Origin: Chlorella sorokiniana
Taxonomy: Eukaryota > Chlorophyta > Trebouxiophyceae > Chlorellales > Chlorellaceae
Reading direction: 5' to 3'
DNA: 64,000 nucleotides
Assembly (NCBI GenBank): GCA_025917655.1
Contig: CP084610.1
Coordinates: 1,488,001-1,552,000, forward strand
Part shown: positions 1 through 12,086 of the stretch, piece after piece
Position numbering within the stretch: position 1 is the stretch's first letter
Layout of the letters: the number at the start of each line of letters is the position of its first letter
The notes under the pieces: model-generated
The model's input: the letters and a program-made list of their open reading frames with translations, nothing else
Database searches by the model: none
What the model was told of the DNA's origin: nothing
Program-made: the position numbers and the translations under genes

Positions 1-1160
1 CAAGGTGCGTGGGCGCACGCCGCTGCCCGGCGGCCTGCGGGCAGCGGCACTGCGCCGCCTGCGGCAGCCGGCCTGTCGGGGTGCTCCCGGCACGTTTGTG
101 GGGCTAGGTGCATGGTGATGGGGATGCTGGAGCAAAGAGAGGAGGGAGGGGCTGTGCGGCCAGGAAGCAGCCTGGCCTGCGCGCGGCGCCGCGGCTCAGC
201 GCGCCGCGGCTGGCAGCCTGGCGCGATGCCTGCGCGCCCCATCAACGTGTGGTGCCGCCATGCAGGACCCAGCGGCACGGCCGTCTGCCGAAGACCTGTT
301 GGAGCACCCCTTTGTGCTGGGCGCGCCCGCGGAGCAGCCGCCCGAGCTGCGCACCCGCATCGCCGCCTTCCTGCAGCGCCGCCCCCAGCTGCTGGAGCGG
401 CAGGCGCAGCGGCTGAGCGGCGGCGGCGGCGGCTACGGCACGGTGGGCGCCACGCTGCCGCGCTGGGACTTTGCCGCGCCGCGGGCGGCGGCCCCCGCCG
501 CCAACGGCGCCACGGTGCCGACGCCCAGCGTGGTGCCGGTTGCGGCAGACGATCTGGGCGGCACGATGCTGCTGCGGCAGCCAGGCGCGGAGCCTGCGAG
601 TACAGCAGAGTACAGCGGCACGGTGCAGGCGCAGCCGAGCGGCGGCGACGGTGCCGGCTTCCGCACTCCCGTGGCGGGCAGGGCGCCGCCGCCCGGCCGG
701 CTGCTCATACCCAGCGACCCCACCCAGCCCGACCAGCCGGCAGGGGCTGGCTATGCGGCCGGCCCCGCCAGCGCTGCGGCGGTGGGTGGCGCCGCCCGAC
801 GCTGCCGCCAGCCGCCAGCTGCTGCAAGGCGGCCTGGCGGCGGCTGCGGGGCGCACCCGGCGCAGCGCGCCGCTGCCGATGCGGCGGCGGCGGCCCTGGG
901 TCAGCTGGAGGCCGCGCAGCCGGGGGCGGTGCGCAGCGCTCTCCGAGATGCTGACTCAGCTCAGCTGCAGCGACAGCCCCTCGCTGGCCGCGCTGAAGGG
1001 CTCCGCGGCGGCGCTGTTTGGCGACGGCGGCAGCGGCGGCGGCGGCCACCCGGGCGACGTGCCCGACCTGGGGCCCTTGGGACGCTTCCTCATGTCACGC
1101 TGGCGTGAACGCGTGGCACGAGAGCGCGTGCTGCACAGCCAGCAGTGGCAGGCGGGCTGA
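1..1160 (+). CDS. STE20/germinal-centre-type Ser/Thr kinase, C-terminal part (5' truncated by window)
   Basis: Only the end of the gene is here. Bases 1-4 look like the end of an exon (CAAG followed by GTGCGT), and the next exon starts at 266 after a TGCAG acceptor. It opens with DPAARPSAEDLLEHPFV, the subdomain XI signature of protein kinases (invariant Arg in RPS, then LLxHPFV). A low-complexity Gly/Ala/Pro tail follows, containing GATLPRWDF near 448-474, as seen in plant SIK/MST-like kinases. The reading frame at 266 does not reach the best C-terminus. Protein-like sequence moves to another frame between about 780 and 950, then runs through SEMLTQLSCSDSPSLAALKG and GRFLMSRWRERVARERV to the TGA at 1158-1160. 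I infer several missing bases in this GC-rich stretch. The kinase family is supported; assignment to the STE20 group is inference from the tail. Confidence 0.6.
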
Positions 1161-1884
1161 TGCGGAGAAGGGCACGCTGCGCTGCGCGCGACACGAGCAC
1201 GGCCAGCCTGCTCGCAGCCTCTGCCCGGCCTCCCCTGATACTGAGCAGCTCAGGCACTGCCTGCGGCTAAGTGAAGGCATGCATTTGTTCCCAGCTGCGA
1301 CTACCCTCGACTGGCTGGTACGCTTTGCGGTGGGTGGGAGTGCGTGACTCAACCTGATGGTGCAAGAGCGGTTACTGGAGTCTTGGGTGTCCGACGCTGA
1401 AACATAAGGGAAGTGACAGTGCAGCGGCAGGAGGAGCCGGATTGTGTGGCTGGCTTGCCAAAGGATGACTGCACCATCACTCCTGCAGCGTCAAACTGGC
1501 GTCGGTGGCGGCGCCATGCTGCGCTGCGCGCCTGCCAGCAAGGCAGCACGCGTGTTAACTCCCCGGCGAGGGTGGTGCTCCTCCTTCTTCTTTTGTCCTT
1601 GGTGCTGCATCGTGAGTCATTGGGGCGCCACTTGGTGCGAGCAAACTCCCTCCTAGACCTGCAACCGCAAGTCGGTATTAGATCGTGCGCACATGGCGGC
1701 TTGCCCCGGCGACACTGTCGCCGCGTGGCAATTGCTTGATATCAACATCTTGATGCAATTGTGAAAATTGTCTGGTTGCCGAGCGGGAGCCAAACCCAAC
1801 TGGCTGCCGTGTCCTTCTCCGGGCCGCGCTCTGCAGGTCTGCCGACGCTGGACGGCTCCTATTGACCAGAAGTGCTTCGAAGTC
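1161..1884. other. Intergenic / UTR between kinase and deacetylase
   Basis: No coding region is supported here. It must hold the kinase 3' UTR and the promoter and 5' UTR of the deacetylase gene. Composition is less GC-biased than the flanking exons. I see no clear TATA box or TGTAA motif placed well for either gene. Confidence 0.5.
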
Positions 1885-4433
1885 ATGAAGCATGCATGCG
1901 CTTTGGCCCTGGTGGCCTGCATGCTCTCCATTGGCGCCTCTGCTCGTGAGCCGCACCAACCGCCCCTCACCCGCTTGTGCAGCTGGGACGGGTCATGCGG
2001 CCTGTGCATGGTTCTTTCCGGCCCGTTTCAGCCAATGCTGTCAGGGATGATAAAAATCGGGGCACAGCGCCAGTGCTCGCGAAGGCACCTTCAGGTGCCT
2101 GGGTCAGACTTCTGCCCGCAGCTCACCCAACCCTCGCTCCCGCCCCGCCTCTGCAGTCACGCTGCCCCTGGTGTCCTGGTACAACTGCGACCCTTCCACC
2201 TGCAAGGCGGAGAACAACTGCCACTGCGCCAGCATGAGCCCGCCGCTGCCGGCGGAGGAGATGCCGCAGTTCGTCCTGTACACGGTGAGCCTTGCTCCTC
2301 TCCGCCCTCGGTGGCTGCAGGCTGACGCGGCTCGAGGGTGTTTCAGCGCTCAGGCCATGCACCCTTCCACATCAGAGCTCCCCTGCGGCTTCAAAGCTAT
2401 CTCCCCCTCCCCTCCTCCCCCCGCGCCCCCCGCTGCAGCACGACGACGCCGTCAACCCCGCCATCATGGACTCTGTCAAGTCCACGGTGGGCGACCGCAG
2501 CAACCCCAACGGCTGCCCCATCCCCCTCACCTGGTTCGTCATCAAGTACGGCACCGAGCCGTATTGCGACCTGGTCAGCGAGCTGTGGGAGGGCGGCCAC
2601 GAGATTGCGCTGCACACGCGCGACCACGTGCGCCTCGACGAGCCCATTGACCAGGAGGATACCGGTGAGCACGCCCCCTGCCGCGCCCCATCCCCACACG
2701 GGACCCAGAGCAGGAGGAGAGCCTCGGCCAGGGGTTCCAGGAGGGAGGGGGCGGGCGCCCTGCCCACACACTGCCGCCCCCGCCTGCTAGCCTCCCGTCA
2801 CCATTCTGCCACTTGCTTCTCTCAGCCTCCCTCACGTGCGGCCCCGCCCCCCCCCCCCCCGCCTACGCAGACCAAATGACGGGCGTCAAGGTTTGGCTGA
2901 ACGAGACGTGCGGCGTGCCTCTGGAGGACATGGTGGGCATGCGGGACCCCTTCCTGGTCAACAACCCCGGCTCGCGCAAGGTGGGCTCGGGGGCATACAG
3001 GGGCTCTTGGACGGCGCCTGCAAGCATGGGCAGCCTGATGTGCCCGACGCGCAACGCCGCTCGCCCCTGGCCTTCACCCGCCCGCCCCGGCTTGCTGCAG
3101 GCCCAGCACCAGATGGGCCTGCTGTACGACTCAACCATCAACGAGCACTGGACCGGCGACGGCATGTGGCCCACCTCAGCCAACGGCTCCTCCCGCCTCT
3201 GGCCCTACACCATGGACGCCGGCATCCCGCAGCGCTGCGACGCCGTGGCCGACGGCGAGTGCGACCAGGTGGGCCAGCGGCTTGCACGCGGCTGAGCTCC
3301 ACAATCCCCAGATGAAAGCTTCCCCAGCCCTGTGCCCCCCCCGCAACTGCAGGATGAGTCGTGGCCGGGCCTGTGGGAGGTGCCGGTGTGGGTTCTGCAG
3401 ACCAGCAAGTACCCGCTGGATGCCTATGCCATGGACCCGGGCGGCGACGTCTTCGCCCTGCTCAAGGTCAACTTTGACGCGGTGAGGCCCGGCGCAGGCA
3501 CAACGCGGGCACCACCGCCGACCCGCTGGCTGCCTGAGGAGGCTGGAGCGGTGCCAGGGCCTGCGTGCGCGTGCGGCGCCAGCTTCCCTTGGCCCTCCGC
3601 CGCTGAGGATCAAGCCCGAAGTCCTCAGCTCGTCAGCAGGGCGATGTGGTTGAGGGCAGTGATTTCCGCCTTCCCGCCACGCGCAGGCCTACGCCGGCAA
3701 CCGCGCCCCTGTGCCCATCTACATGCACGCACCCTGGATGGGGAGACGGACAACCAGGAGTACGTGGCCGACTTCATCGACTACGCGCTGCAGAAGGGCA
3801 AGGACAGCGGCAAGGACGACGTCTGGGTGAGTGGGTGGGTGGGTGTTATGTGTGTGTCTGTTGGGGGGGGCGCCTGCACTGTGGGGCAGGAACAGGGGGA
3901 GGGAGGGTGTCGGCAAGGTTTTTGAACGGGGATCCTGAACTGGCACCCGCTATGTGCTGGGAGATGTGTGGGGGCGGGAACGTGCGCGAGGGGGAAGCTT
4001 GCCAGGCTGCGACTGGTAGATTTGGTTCCGTCTATTTCCTGACCCAGCATTTACCCTTCTGTGCCCCCGCTTGCCTGCAGTTTGTGACCATGCACCAGCT
4101 GATTGACTGGATGCGCAACCCCATCCCCGCCAGCGAGATGAAGGAGCGCTTCAACGTCGGATGCAAGCCTGGCGGCGCCAACGCGGTGGCCGCCAAGTCT
4201 CTGGCCCCGTGCCCGCCCCTGCCCCCGCCCCCATCCCCGCTCCTGCCCCTGTCCCCGCCCCCGTTGCCGCCCCCACCCCCGCCCCCGCCGCCTCTCCCAA
4301 GCCCTCCCCCAAGCCCTCTCCCAGCCCCAGCGCCGCTCCAGCCCCTGCGCCCGGCAATGCCGCCGGCGCTGCAGCGCCTGCCACCCTGGTCGGCGCCCTG
4401 TTGGCGGCGCTCACACTTGCCCTTCTGCTGTGA
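1885..4433 (+). CDS. Secreted, probably GPI-anchored chitin/polysaccharide deacetylase (CE4 family)
   Basis: Predicted to remove N-acetyl groups from chitin-like wall glucosamine polymers at the cell surface. Eight exons: 1885-1945, 2157-2284, 2439-2664, 2871-2980, 3101-3268, 3353-3481, 3687-3826 and 4081-4433, about 438 aa. The start ATG opens a signal peptide (MKHACALALVACMLSIGASA). CE4 motifs are visible in order: metal-site THDD (motif 1), HTRDH (motif 2, HxxxH), MRDPF (motif 3, RxPF), WPYTMD (motif 4 region) and MHAPW (motif 5). The WPYTMD and WPGLWEVPV segments resemble animal-type chitin deacetylases. The C-terminus is a Pro/Ala/Ser stalk followed by a hydrophobic tail (TLVGALLAALTLALLL), typical of a GPI-attachment signal. 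Two one-base deletions are needed, near 3741 (before GETDNQEYV) and near 4200 (before the stalk). A TGTAA lies at 4688-4692. Substrate is inferred from the family. Confidence 0.85.
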
Positions 4434-5162
4434 GAGCAGCCATGGGCCGTTCCGCCCGGCTCGCCCTGGTCGCCCTCCGCGCTGAACGCATGGCGGTTGC
4501 CGACCTTTGCCTTCCTGCTCCTTCCTCTCCCTGCCTTTTGCTGTCCTCCCTCAGGCCGCCCCGGCATGACCCCTGCCAATTCATTGCCTCCCCCTTGACC
4601 TGACGCACTTGTTTCCACGCACTTTGCAGCAATGCTTAATGAATGTATATGCCGTCCTGCCATCGCTGGGCGATGCAGGACACAGCTTGTAAGCTCTTGA
4701 AAGAGAATCTGTGGCTGGGGCAGGTACATGTGCCCCATGACACAAGGCAATCTGTGCTGTTGCACCTGTGCCCACTGCGGCAGCGGCAGGCGGCAGCCGA
4801 TTCAGAACTGCGAGCGGGAGGCACCCACGGCCTCACATTGGAGTCAATGCACTCACAAAGAGTGCAATGTGCATGCATTGACCTTCCATCGCCCCTTTCC
4901 CCGCCTGTGCACAAAAACTGGGCGCAAGCCGTACACCCATCCGTCCTGCATTGCCGGGCCGCCCTTCTGCACTGATTGCACACACATCGATTGACTAGCA
5001 GCCTATCGTTGATCGGGAGTGTTGGCAGCGGCCAAACTATACCATCACCTGGCGCTCCTTACCTCCCTGACGGCTGTGGCCCGCCTTCGCAAACCAGAAC
5101 TGTAGCCTGCATTGAAGCAGCCGACATTATCAGTTTCACCGGCCATCAGGCCAGCAGCAATC
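4434..5162. other. Intergenic / UTR between deacetylase and eIF3b
   Basis: No gene seen. Contains the deacetylase 3' UTR and the eIF3b promoter and leader. The codon at 5112, in frame with eIF3b, is TTG rather than ATG, so the first usable eIF3b ATG is 5163. Confidence 0.5.
4688..4692 (+). terminator. Putative poly(A) signal TGTAA of the deacetylase
   Basis: TGTAA 255 nt past the stop codon, in the sense orientation. TGTAA is the usual poly(A) signal of green algae; the assignment to this gene is by position. Confidence 0.5.
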
Positions 5163-8100
5163 ATGGCGCCCCCGCATGGCGGCGTTATGCTGTCCCCAGC
5201 GGAGGAAAAGATGTTTGAGGGGCAGCCCCGCGGGTTCCCGTTCGGCGATTTTGACCTGGCCGACGTCATGCTGCCCGAGGACGACGATATGGGCATCCCC
5301 AGCGGCTCGGACGAGGAGCAAGAAGACGATGTGCAGACAGAGTCTGGGTTCGCCAACGTGCTAGGTGGGCAGGCAGCGGCATGCAGAACATGTAGGAGGC
5401 AAGGCCCCTGAGCCGCCCGCCGCCACCCGCTGACACCAGCGTTGCTCGCTATCAACAGCGGGCTGGGCTGCGCAGCAGGCAGCCTGCAAAGGACGCGTGC
5501 AGCAATGACATCGCCCGGCTCAGTGTGCCGCACGCGCGGGCCCAGCCGTGCCGCATGTCGCACGCGGGCGGAGTTTTTGTGCCGCGTAGCCGCCGCCGCC
5601 GATGCGGCTGCTCTCCCTCCACCCCACCCCATTCACCCGCCTCAACCCATTCACCCAGCCCCGCGCTCCCGCCCCTGCCTTTTGCACCCCAGTGGTGGAC
5701 AACCTGCCAGCTGTGCCGCCTGAGAAGTACGAGAAGCTGACCGCCATCCTGAGCAAGATATTTTCGGGGGCGGGCGCATCCGCGAGGGCGGCCTCTTCCA
5801 CCCCCAGGACCCGGCCTCCAAGATGTCCAAGGGCTACGCGTTTGTGGAGTACGAGAACGCGGAGATGGCGCGCGCAGCGCAGGTGGGCAGGCGGGGCCGA
5901 GGCGCATTGCCCCTGGCTGCCGCTGGCGCAGCGGGCTTCGCATGGCCGCCGCCGCCAGCGTCCGGCCGTGGTGCCAGCAGCGTTGGTTCTGGGCTGCGTG
6001 CCCTCCCTTGATACAATTGTGTCCAACCCTGTGCTCTTATTGTTTTGCTGTCCTATTTCCCAACAGGCCGCCCTGAACGGCTACCAGCTGGACAAGGCGC
6101 ACAAGTTTGCGGCCACGCTCTTTGATGAGGCCGACCGCCTGGCCAAGGTGCCCGAGGAGTACGTACCGCCCGAGGAGCGGCAGTACGCACCCGCCGAGAA
6201 CCTGCTGGTGCGACACAGAGCTGGGGGGCGGGGGGGGCCTTGGCAGGGGTTGATCTGTGGCGGCCTGCCGGCGCTCTGTGCGGCGCCGGGCCGGCCGAGG
6301 CGGGCGGGCGGCGAAGCGTGCTCCCTGCAGCTGCGGCTGTTCGTTGCTCCCTTTGCGCCTGGGCCCTCCCCTCCCCTTCTTCCCAACCCTGGTCCCGCCT
6401 CTCCCTCCAGGACTGGCTGAGCGATGCGCGCGGGCGAGACCAGTTTGTGGCGCGGTACGGCGACGAGACAGAGGTGGCGTGGAACGACGCGCCCAAGCAG
6501 CAGGCGGAGCCCGTCTACAAGCGCAGCTTCTGGACGGGTGGGCCGCGCAGCGCAGCGCAGCCGCACTGCCACGCAGCCACGCCGCGCCTTGGCCACAGCC
6601 CCCCAGTGCACGCCTCCTCCCCCTTGCCCTGCGCGGCGGCGCCTGCGCTGCTGCTGTGCCCTGCTGCGGCGGGTGGCCGCAGGCCGCCGCGCGTGCTCGA
6701 CGTCGCCGCCGCCTGCCGCCGCCCTGCCCGCCTGCAGAGTCGTTTGTGGAGTGGGGCCCGAGCGGCAGCATGCTGGCCACGGTGCACCGGCAGGGCGTGG
6801 CGCTCTGGGGCGGCAAGTCCTTTGGCCGCCTGATGCGCGTGGGGTGAGCGGCTGCGCTGCCCGGCGCTGCCGGCTGGCGGCGCTGGCCGTGCACGCTGCA
6901 GCTCACGACGGCCTGCCCTGCAGCTGGCATTGGCTCCCGACTCTGTGAGAGCCCCCCACCCCTGCCTCTCTTTCCGCAGCCACCCTGGCGTGCAGCAGCT
7001 GCTCTTCTCGCCCTGCGAGCGGTACCTGCTCAGCTTCTCCGAGTTCCCCGACAACCGCGGCAGCCCACACGTGCGTCGCTGTCGCCGCCGGCGGACCGTG
7101 CGGCTGCCTTGTTGCGGCTGGGGCCCTGATCCCACGCGGTACCTCGCACCACAGCAGGCATACCTGCTCACTCGCCTTCCCCCTGTCCCTTGCCCCTGCT
7201 GCCCCGCAGTTTGTGTGCCACATCTGGGAGATACGCACCGGCCGCCGCGTGCGCACGTTTGACGGGCCGCACGAGGAGCTTGCTGTGGGCGCCCTTGCCC
7301 GCCCGACGGCGGGATGAAGTGGCCCGCCTTCCGCTGGGGCGGCGGCGGCCCAGGGCGCCCCGTCTTCCTGGCACACATGAAGCGCAACGCAATCAGGTGT
7401 GCGGGTGCCGTGTGCGGTTTTCTGTTGTTTTTTGAAGTTGTTTGAATGTGAGGGGGAAGGTCTGGCGGAGCAGGCAGCTGCAGATGCGCAACAGCAGTGG
7501 TGTGTGTGTGTGTCTGTGTGTGTATGTGGGTGGGGAGGGGGGTCTGTCAGCCGCGCGGGCACTGCATCCTTAGGTCGCACCTCCTGACGATGGTTGTGGC
7601 TGGCATGGGCGCCCTCTGCCGCGACCTGACTCTCGGGGTGCCTGCTGCCATGCTGTGGTTGCGCAGCGTGTACGAGGCGCCCGACATGGCCATGCTGGAC
7701 AAGCGCTCGGTGAAGCTTGACAACGTGCAGGTGCGGGTGGGAGGTGGGGTGTGGGCGGCGTGAGCGGCGGGCATGGTTGTGGGGCGGGGCTGCAGGCACC
7801 CGCAGCATGAACCCCGGCCTGCTGCTTGTTCGTTCCCTCCGTCACGCTGCTTCGCTTTCCTGGGCCGCCCACGGCGTCTCCTCCCCTTTTCCCAACACAC
7901 AAATGCACACTCCCACGTTCATGACATTCACACAACCCCTCCCCTCCCCCGACAGGACTGGGAGTGGGCCCCGCGGGCCCTGAGGCCCTCCTCTGTGCCT
8001 ACCAGGCGGAGCAGGGCAACCTGCCCGCCCGCGTCGCCATCATGCGCCTGCCCGGCCGCGAGGAGCTGCGCCAGAAGAACCTCTTCTCGGTGGCAGGTGC

Positions 8101-10499
8101 GGCCGCCGGCCGCTGCGCCCGCCGCCGCTGCGCCCGCCGCCGCTGCGCCCTGCCGCCGCTGTTGGCCGCCGCTGTAGGCTGAAGGCCGCAGCGGCGAGTG
8201 CTTGCCTGAGGTTGGCAAGGGGTGGCCTGTGTTGGTGGCCTGCCTGCCGCGCGGCAAAGGTGCCCAGTGCTCGTGTGAGTGCTTCTGGAGCTGCCCAGCC
8301 TGGCACCGGTGAACTTTCAGCCCTGGGCCCCAGTGGCTGCCTGCCCAGCCTGGCAACGCTGAGAGCGCTCACCCGGCCCCTGTGCCCGCCGGCCCTCGGC
8401 CCCTCCCCTGGCGCAGGCATCCGGCTGACGTGGCACCCGCAGGGCGACTTCCTGGCGGTGCAGGTGGACAAGTGGACCAAGACCAAGAAGAGCACCAACA
8501 CCAACTTTGAGCTCTTCTCCATCCGGTGCGGCGCAGGGGCGGCGGCTGGGGCTGGTGCTCAGGCGGTACGGAGGGGCAGGAGACTGTCCTGCGGCAGGGC
8601 ACCGTAGCAGCCGCTTATTATTCCATGCAATCCCCCAAACGTGTCCCGCCCGTGTGGCCTTACCTGCGTCGCCCTGAACGGCCTGCCTTGTTTCTCAAGC
8701 TCGCTGCGTGGCACCGCTTGTACCGCAGGGAAAAGGACATCCCCATCGACATGCTGGAGCTGCCCAACAAGAGCGAGAAGATCCTGCAGTTTGCCTGGGA
8801 GCCGCGCGGAACCCGCTTCGCCCTGCTGCACGGCGACGGCGCGCGCCCCACCGGTGAGCCCCCGCCCCCGCCCGTGCCACGTCGGAGGGGAGGGGCCCAG
8901 GGTCATCAGCCAATCAATCGCTGACCGCACGCGCTGGGCTGCCCCTTGCGCACCCTGGTGGCACCCGTGCACTGCCGCTGCCACCCACCCCAATGCACTG
9001 GCGTGTGCCTGCCTGTGTCGCACTTGCTGTACAACCCCGCAACCATGCCTCCCATTCTCCATCCCTCGAAACCCCACAAGCACGCCCTTGACAACCCCCC
9101 TTCAGTGTCCATCTACAACATGCGAGACACCAAGAGCAGCGCGCGGCGTGGTCCTGCTGCACAGCATGACCGGCAAGCAGTGCACCAGCCTGCACTGGTC
9201 CCCCGCAGGCCGCTTCCTGCTCCTGGCGGGCCTCACGGTGAGCGCAGCTGCAGGCCCCGCCCTCCTTCCCCCACACAGCTCCTTCCCCTCCGTGCCTGAG
9301 TGTACCCATCCTCTTCTCCGGCCCTTGCCTGCTGCGCTCTGCGCTAACCACACACCTGTCCCAGCACTTGCCCCCCAGAAGCGTGGCAGCCCAGTCGCAG
9401 CCCAGCAGCTCAGCGCCCCCCCGTTCCCCCTTGGGCCTGCGGTGCAGGGCGGCCACAACGGCGTGCTGGAGTTTTGGGATGCGGAGGAGATGGCGCTGCT
9501 GTCTGCGGGGGAGCACTTCATGGCGCAGCAGGTGGCCTGGGACCCCACCGGCCGCTACGTGGCCACCATCGTCAACGCGGCTGCCGCCATGGAGAACGGC
9601 TTCTGGGTGTGGAGCTTCGCGGGGCAGATCCTGTACAAGTGAGCGCAGCGCGGCTCGCCGGCGGCCCCGCCTGCCCCTGCGCGCGCGCAGAGCCTGGCGT
9701 GGATGCGCTGCATGCTGGCCATGTGCTCTCGTCCCTGCGCTGCCTGCGTAGGCCGCCACTGTTGCGTTTGAAGCGCTGAGCCGACCCTCCACCACCAACC
9801 CCAGCATCCTCAGCTCTCAGCCAACCCTCCAACCCACGCCCCTTCCCCCTCTCCCCCCGCAGGACCTCCCACGACCGCTTCTTCCAGCTGGAGTGGCGGC
9901 CGCGCCCGGTGTCCCTGCTGAGCGAGGAGAAGCAGCGGGAGATCAGCAAGAACCTGCGCAAGTACAGCAAGCGGTACGAGGAGGAGGACGAGGCGCTGCT
10001 GGCGCAGGTGCGGCCCCTGCGGCTGGTGGTGGTGGTGGTGTTGGTGTGTGTGGGGGAGATGTGGAGGCACGGGGTTTTCGCTGGTGCTGCGTTAGCGCGG
10101 GGCTGAGAGCAAGCGTTGTGGCACGCCGCTGCTTGCTTGCCTTGCTTGGGCCCCCTCACTCCTCCCCACCCACCCACCTTGTTGCCACGACCCTGCCCAC
10201 CCGCCCACCTCCCCGCCGCGTGCATGTGCCAACGCCGCCACCTCCGCTCCGCGCCACCCCTGTGACCTGCTTGCCTGCCCCCCCCGCAGGCCGACACCGA
10301 GTTCCTGGCGGGCCGCGAGAAGCAGCTGACGGAGTGGCGCGACTGGCTGGCGGGGCGGCGGGAGGCGGCCGAGGCGCGCGCCCGCTTTGCACGCGAGCAG
10401 CTGGGGGAGCGGTACGCCGCGCACGAGCAGTACAGCCTGCAGGAGGCCGAGGTGTCGGTGGTGCTGGACACCAAGGAGGAGCAGTACAAGGGGCCGTGA
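5163..10499 (+). CDS. eIF3b: Translation initiation factor eIF3 subunit B
   Basis: Core scaffold of the eIF3 complex that recruits mRNA and initiator tRNA to the 40S subunit in the cytosol. Fifteen exons, beginning at 5163, 5693, 6067, 6411, 6738, 6980, 7210, 7667, 7956, 8418, 8729, 9106, 9448, 9863 and 10290, give about 720 aa, normal for plant eIF3b. Order: acidic N-terminus, RRM (VVDNLP ... KMSKGYAFVEYENAEMARAA), then the beta-propeller/WD-like repeats (for example SFVEWGPSGSMLATVH, WEWAP, IRLTWHPQGDFLAVQVDKW, GVLEFWDAEEM, VAWDPTGRYVA), then the C-terminal helical eIF3-binding tail (EEKQREISKNLRKYSKRYEEED) ending VVLDTKEEQYKGP. One-base deletions are needed near 5778, 7303 and 7970; near 9145 the frame change equals two missing bases or one extra. 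Every intron is GT-AG with conserved phase, so the exon model is solid. Confidence 0.95.
7499..7530. repeat. (TG)n microsatellite in an eIF3b intron
   Basis: Slightly interrupted GT/TG dinucleotide tract within the intron between the exons ending 7396 and starting 7667. Similar tracts occur in introns of several genes in this window. Confidence 0.8.
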
Positions 10500-10739
10500 G
10501 CGGCGGTACAGCAGTACACATGTGTACCGCTGACCGGCCGTCCCGCTCGGCGGCGGCGGCAGCTGCGGCGAGCATGTGGCGCCCGTGGCCCATCCTCCCG
10601 ATCCCTGCTTGCTACGCTGCGCTCCCGACTGGTCTGCTGCACTGCTTTCATCCGCCTTGCAATGCACCACAATGCTGCAACGGGCAACGCACGCGGCCAG
10701 GCCCAGAGCGGGTGAAGGGAGACCAACGGGCAGCGGCAG

Positions 10740-12054
10740 TCACACTGGCGGCGCGGCCAGCTGCTGCAGAGCCGCCAAGGTGCAGCGCGCGTCCTGCCGC
10801 GCCTGCTCGCACATGGCTGACAGCCGCTGCCGACACGCCGCCGCGCTCACTCCGCCGCCGCCGCCGCCGCTTGCCAGCCAGGCCGCCAGCGCGGCGGCGC
10901 GTGTGCTCGTCGGCGGCTGCCGCCGCCACCGCCGCCACCAGCCGCGCGTCTGCCGCCGCCTGCAGCCGCCCGCGGCCTCGCCCACCACCTGGCTGCCGCC
11001 TGCCAGCCCCCCACCGCCGCCAGCAGCAGCGCGGCCTCCAGCCACAGCTGCAGCACGCCGCCGGGCGAGGCAGGGGGAGCCCTGCCGCAGCACCTGCATG
11101 GCGGCAGCAGAGCGCGGGGGCTGAGGACACTGAAGGGAGTGGTGCGGAGGAGCGTGGCGGGCAGGGCGCCTCGCGACCGCGTCGTCGCCACAGCGCCCAG
11201 GCCGCGGCAGCAGCAGGGGCAGCGAGCCCCCAACGTCACGGGCCGCCGGCTGCCGGGCAGCGCAAAACACGCCCACAGCTGGCTAGGGCCTTGCTGGCAC
11301 TGAACGCGGGCGGCATGGCCCCCACAAGACAGGCCGACACGCACGCGCCACAGCGCAAACCCCACCACCCCACCCGCCCTGCCCTGCCCCCCACTTCCGG
11401 CAACACAAATCCCTGCCCTCCCCACACCCACACCTGCGCGAAGCCGTCCAGCGTGCCCAGCAGCAGCTCCTCCAGCACCTCCGCCAGCAGGGCGGGGGCC
11501 GTCGCCGCCAGCTCAGCGCCACCCCCGCCACCGCGTGCAGCATGTCCAGCGCGGCGGGGCGGGGGCCGAGCGGCGGCGCCGCCGCCTCCCACGCCGTGCC
11601 GTCCAGGAACAGCAGCTGCTCCATGGCTTCGTCCAGGACCGCCTGCGCCAGGGAGGCGGGGCGGGACGGGCGGACGGGGCGGTCTGGGAGCCAGCCGGAA
11701 GCTGCAAAGCCCGCGCTGACGCCGCCCCCTTAAGAAAGCCCATGCTCCAGCTGCCCCGCTCTCATCCAAACACAAACGCGGTATGCTTCCCGGCCACTAG
11801 CGTGCCAAAAGTCAAGCAGCACGCAGCGCGCCTGCTTGCGATCGATGTAGGCCCCCGCCAGCCGCGTCTCTCCCCCCTCCAGCTCCGCCGCCGCCGCCTG
11901 CGCCGCCGCCGCCACCTCCCTGCCGCCGCCCCCGCCTGCAGCAGCGCCGCCCAGCGCTGGTACAGCTGCGGCAGCAGGCGCCGCCGCACCGCGCTCAGGT
12001 TGGCACACAGCACCAGCAGGCGGCGGGTGGGGAGAGGTGGTGGGGCGCGTCCCG

Positions 12055-12086
<32 letters not shown>

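Noticed and set aside
112-954. Long ORFs in several frames across 100-1100
   Set aside because: GC-rich DNA leaves alternative frames open. Only segments with kinase subdomain XI and the coherent tail were kept.
5112-5162. Upstream eIF3b start giving a longer N-terminus
   Set aside because: The codon at 5112 is TTG. The first ATG in frame is 5163, which matches the usual eIF3b start region.
5163-10499. eIF3b as a pseudogene because of several frameshifts
   Set aside because: Sequence on both sides of every slip is highly conserved, all introns keep phase, and the same kind of slip occurs in unrelated genes, so assembly error is more likely.
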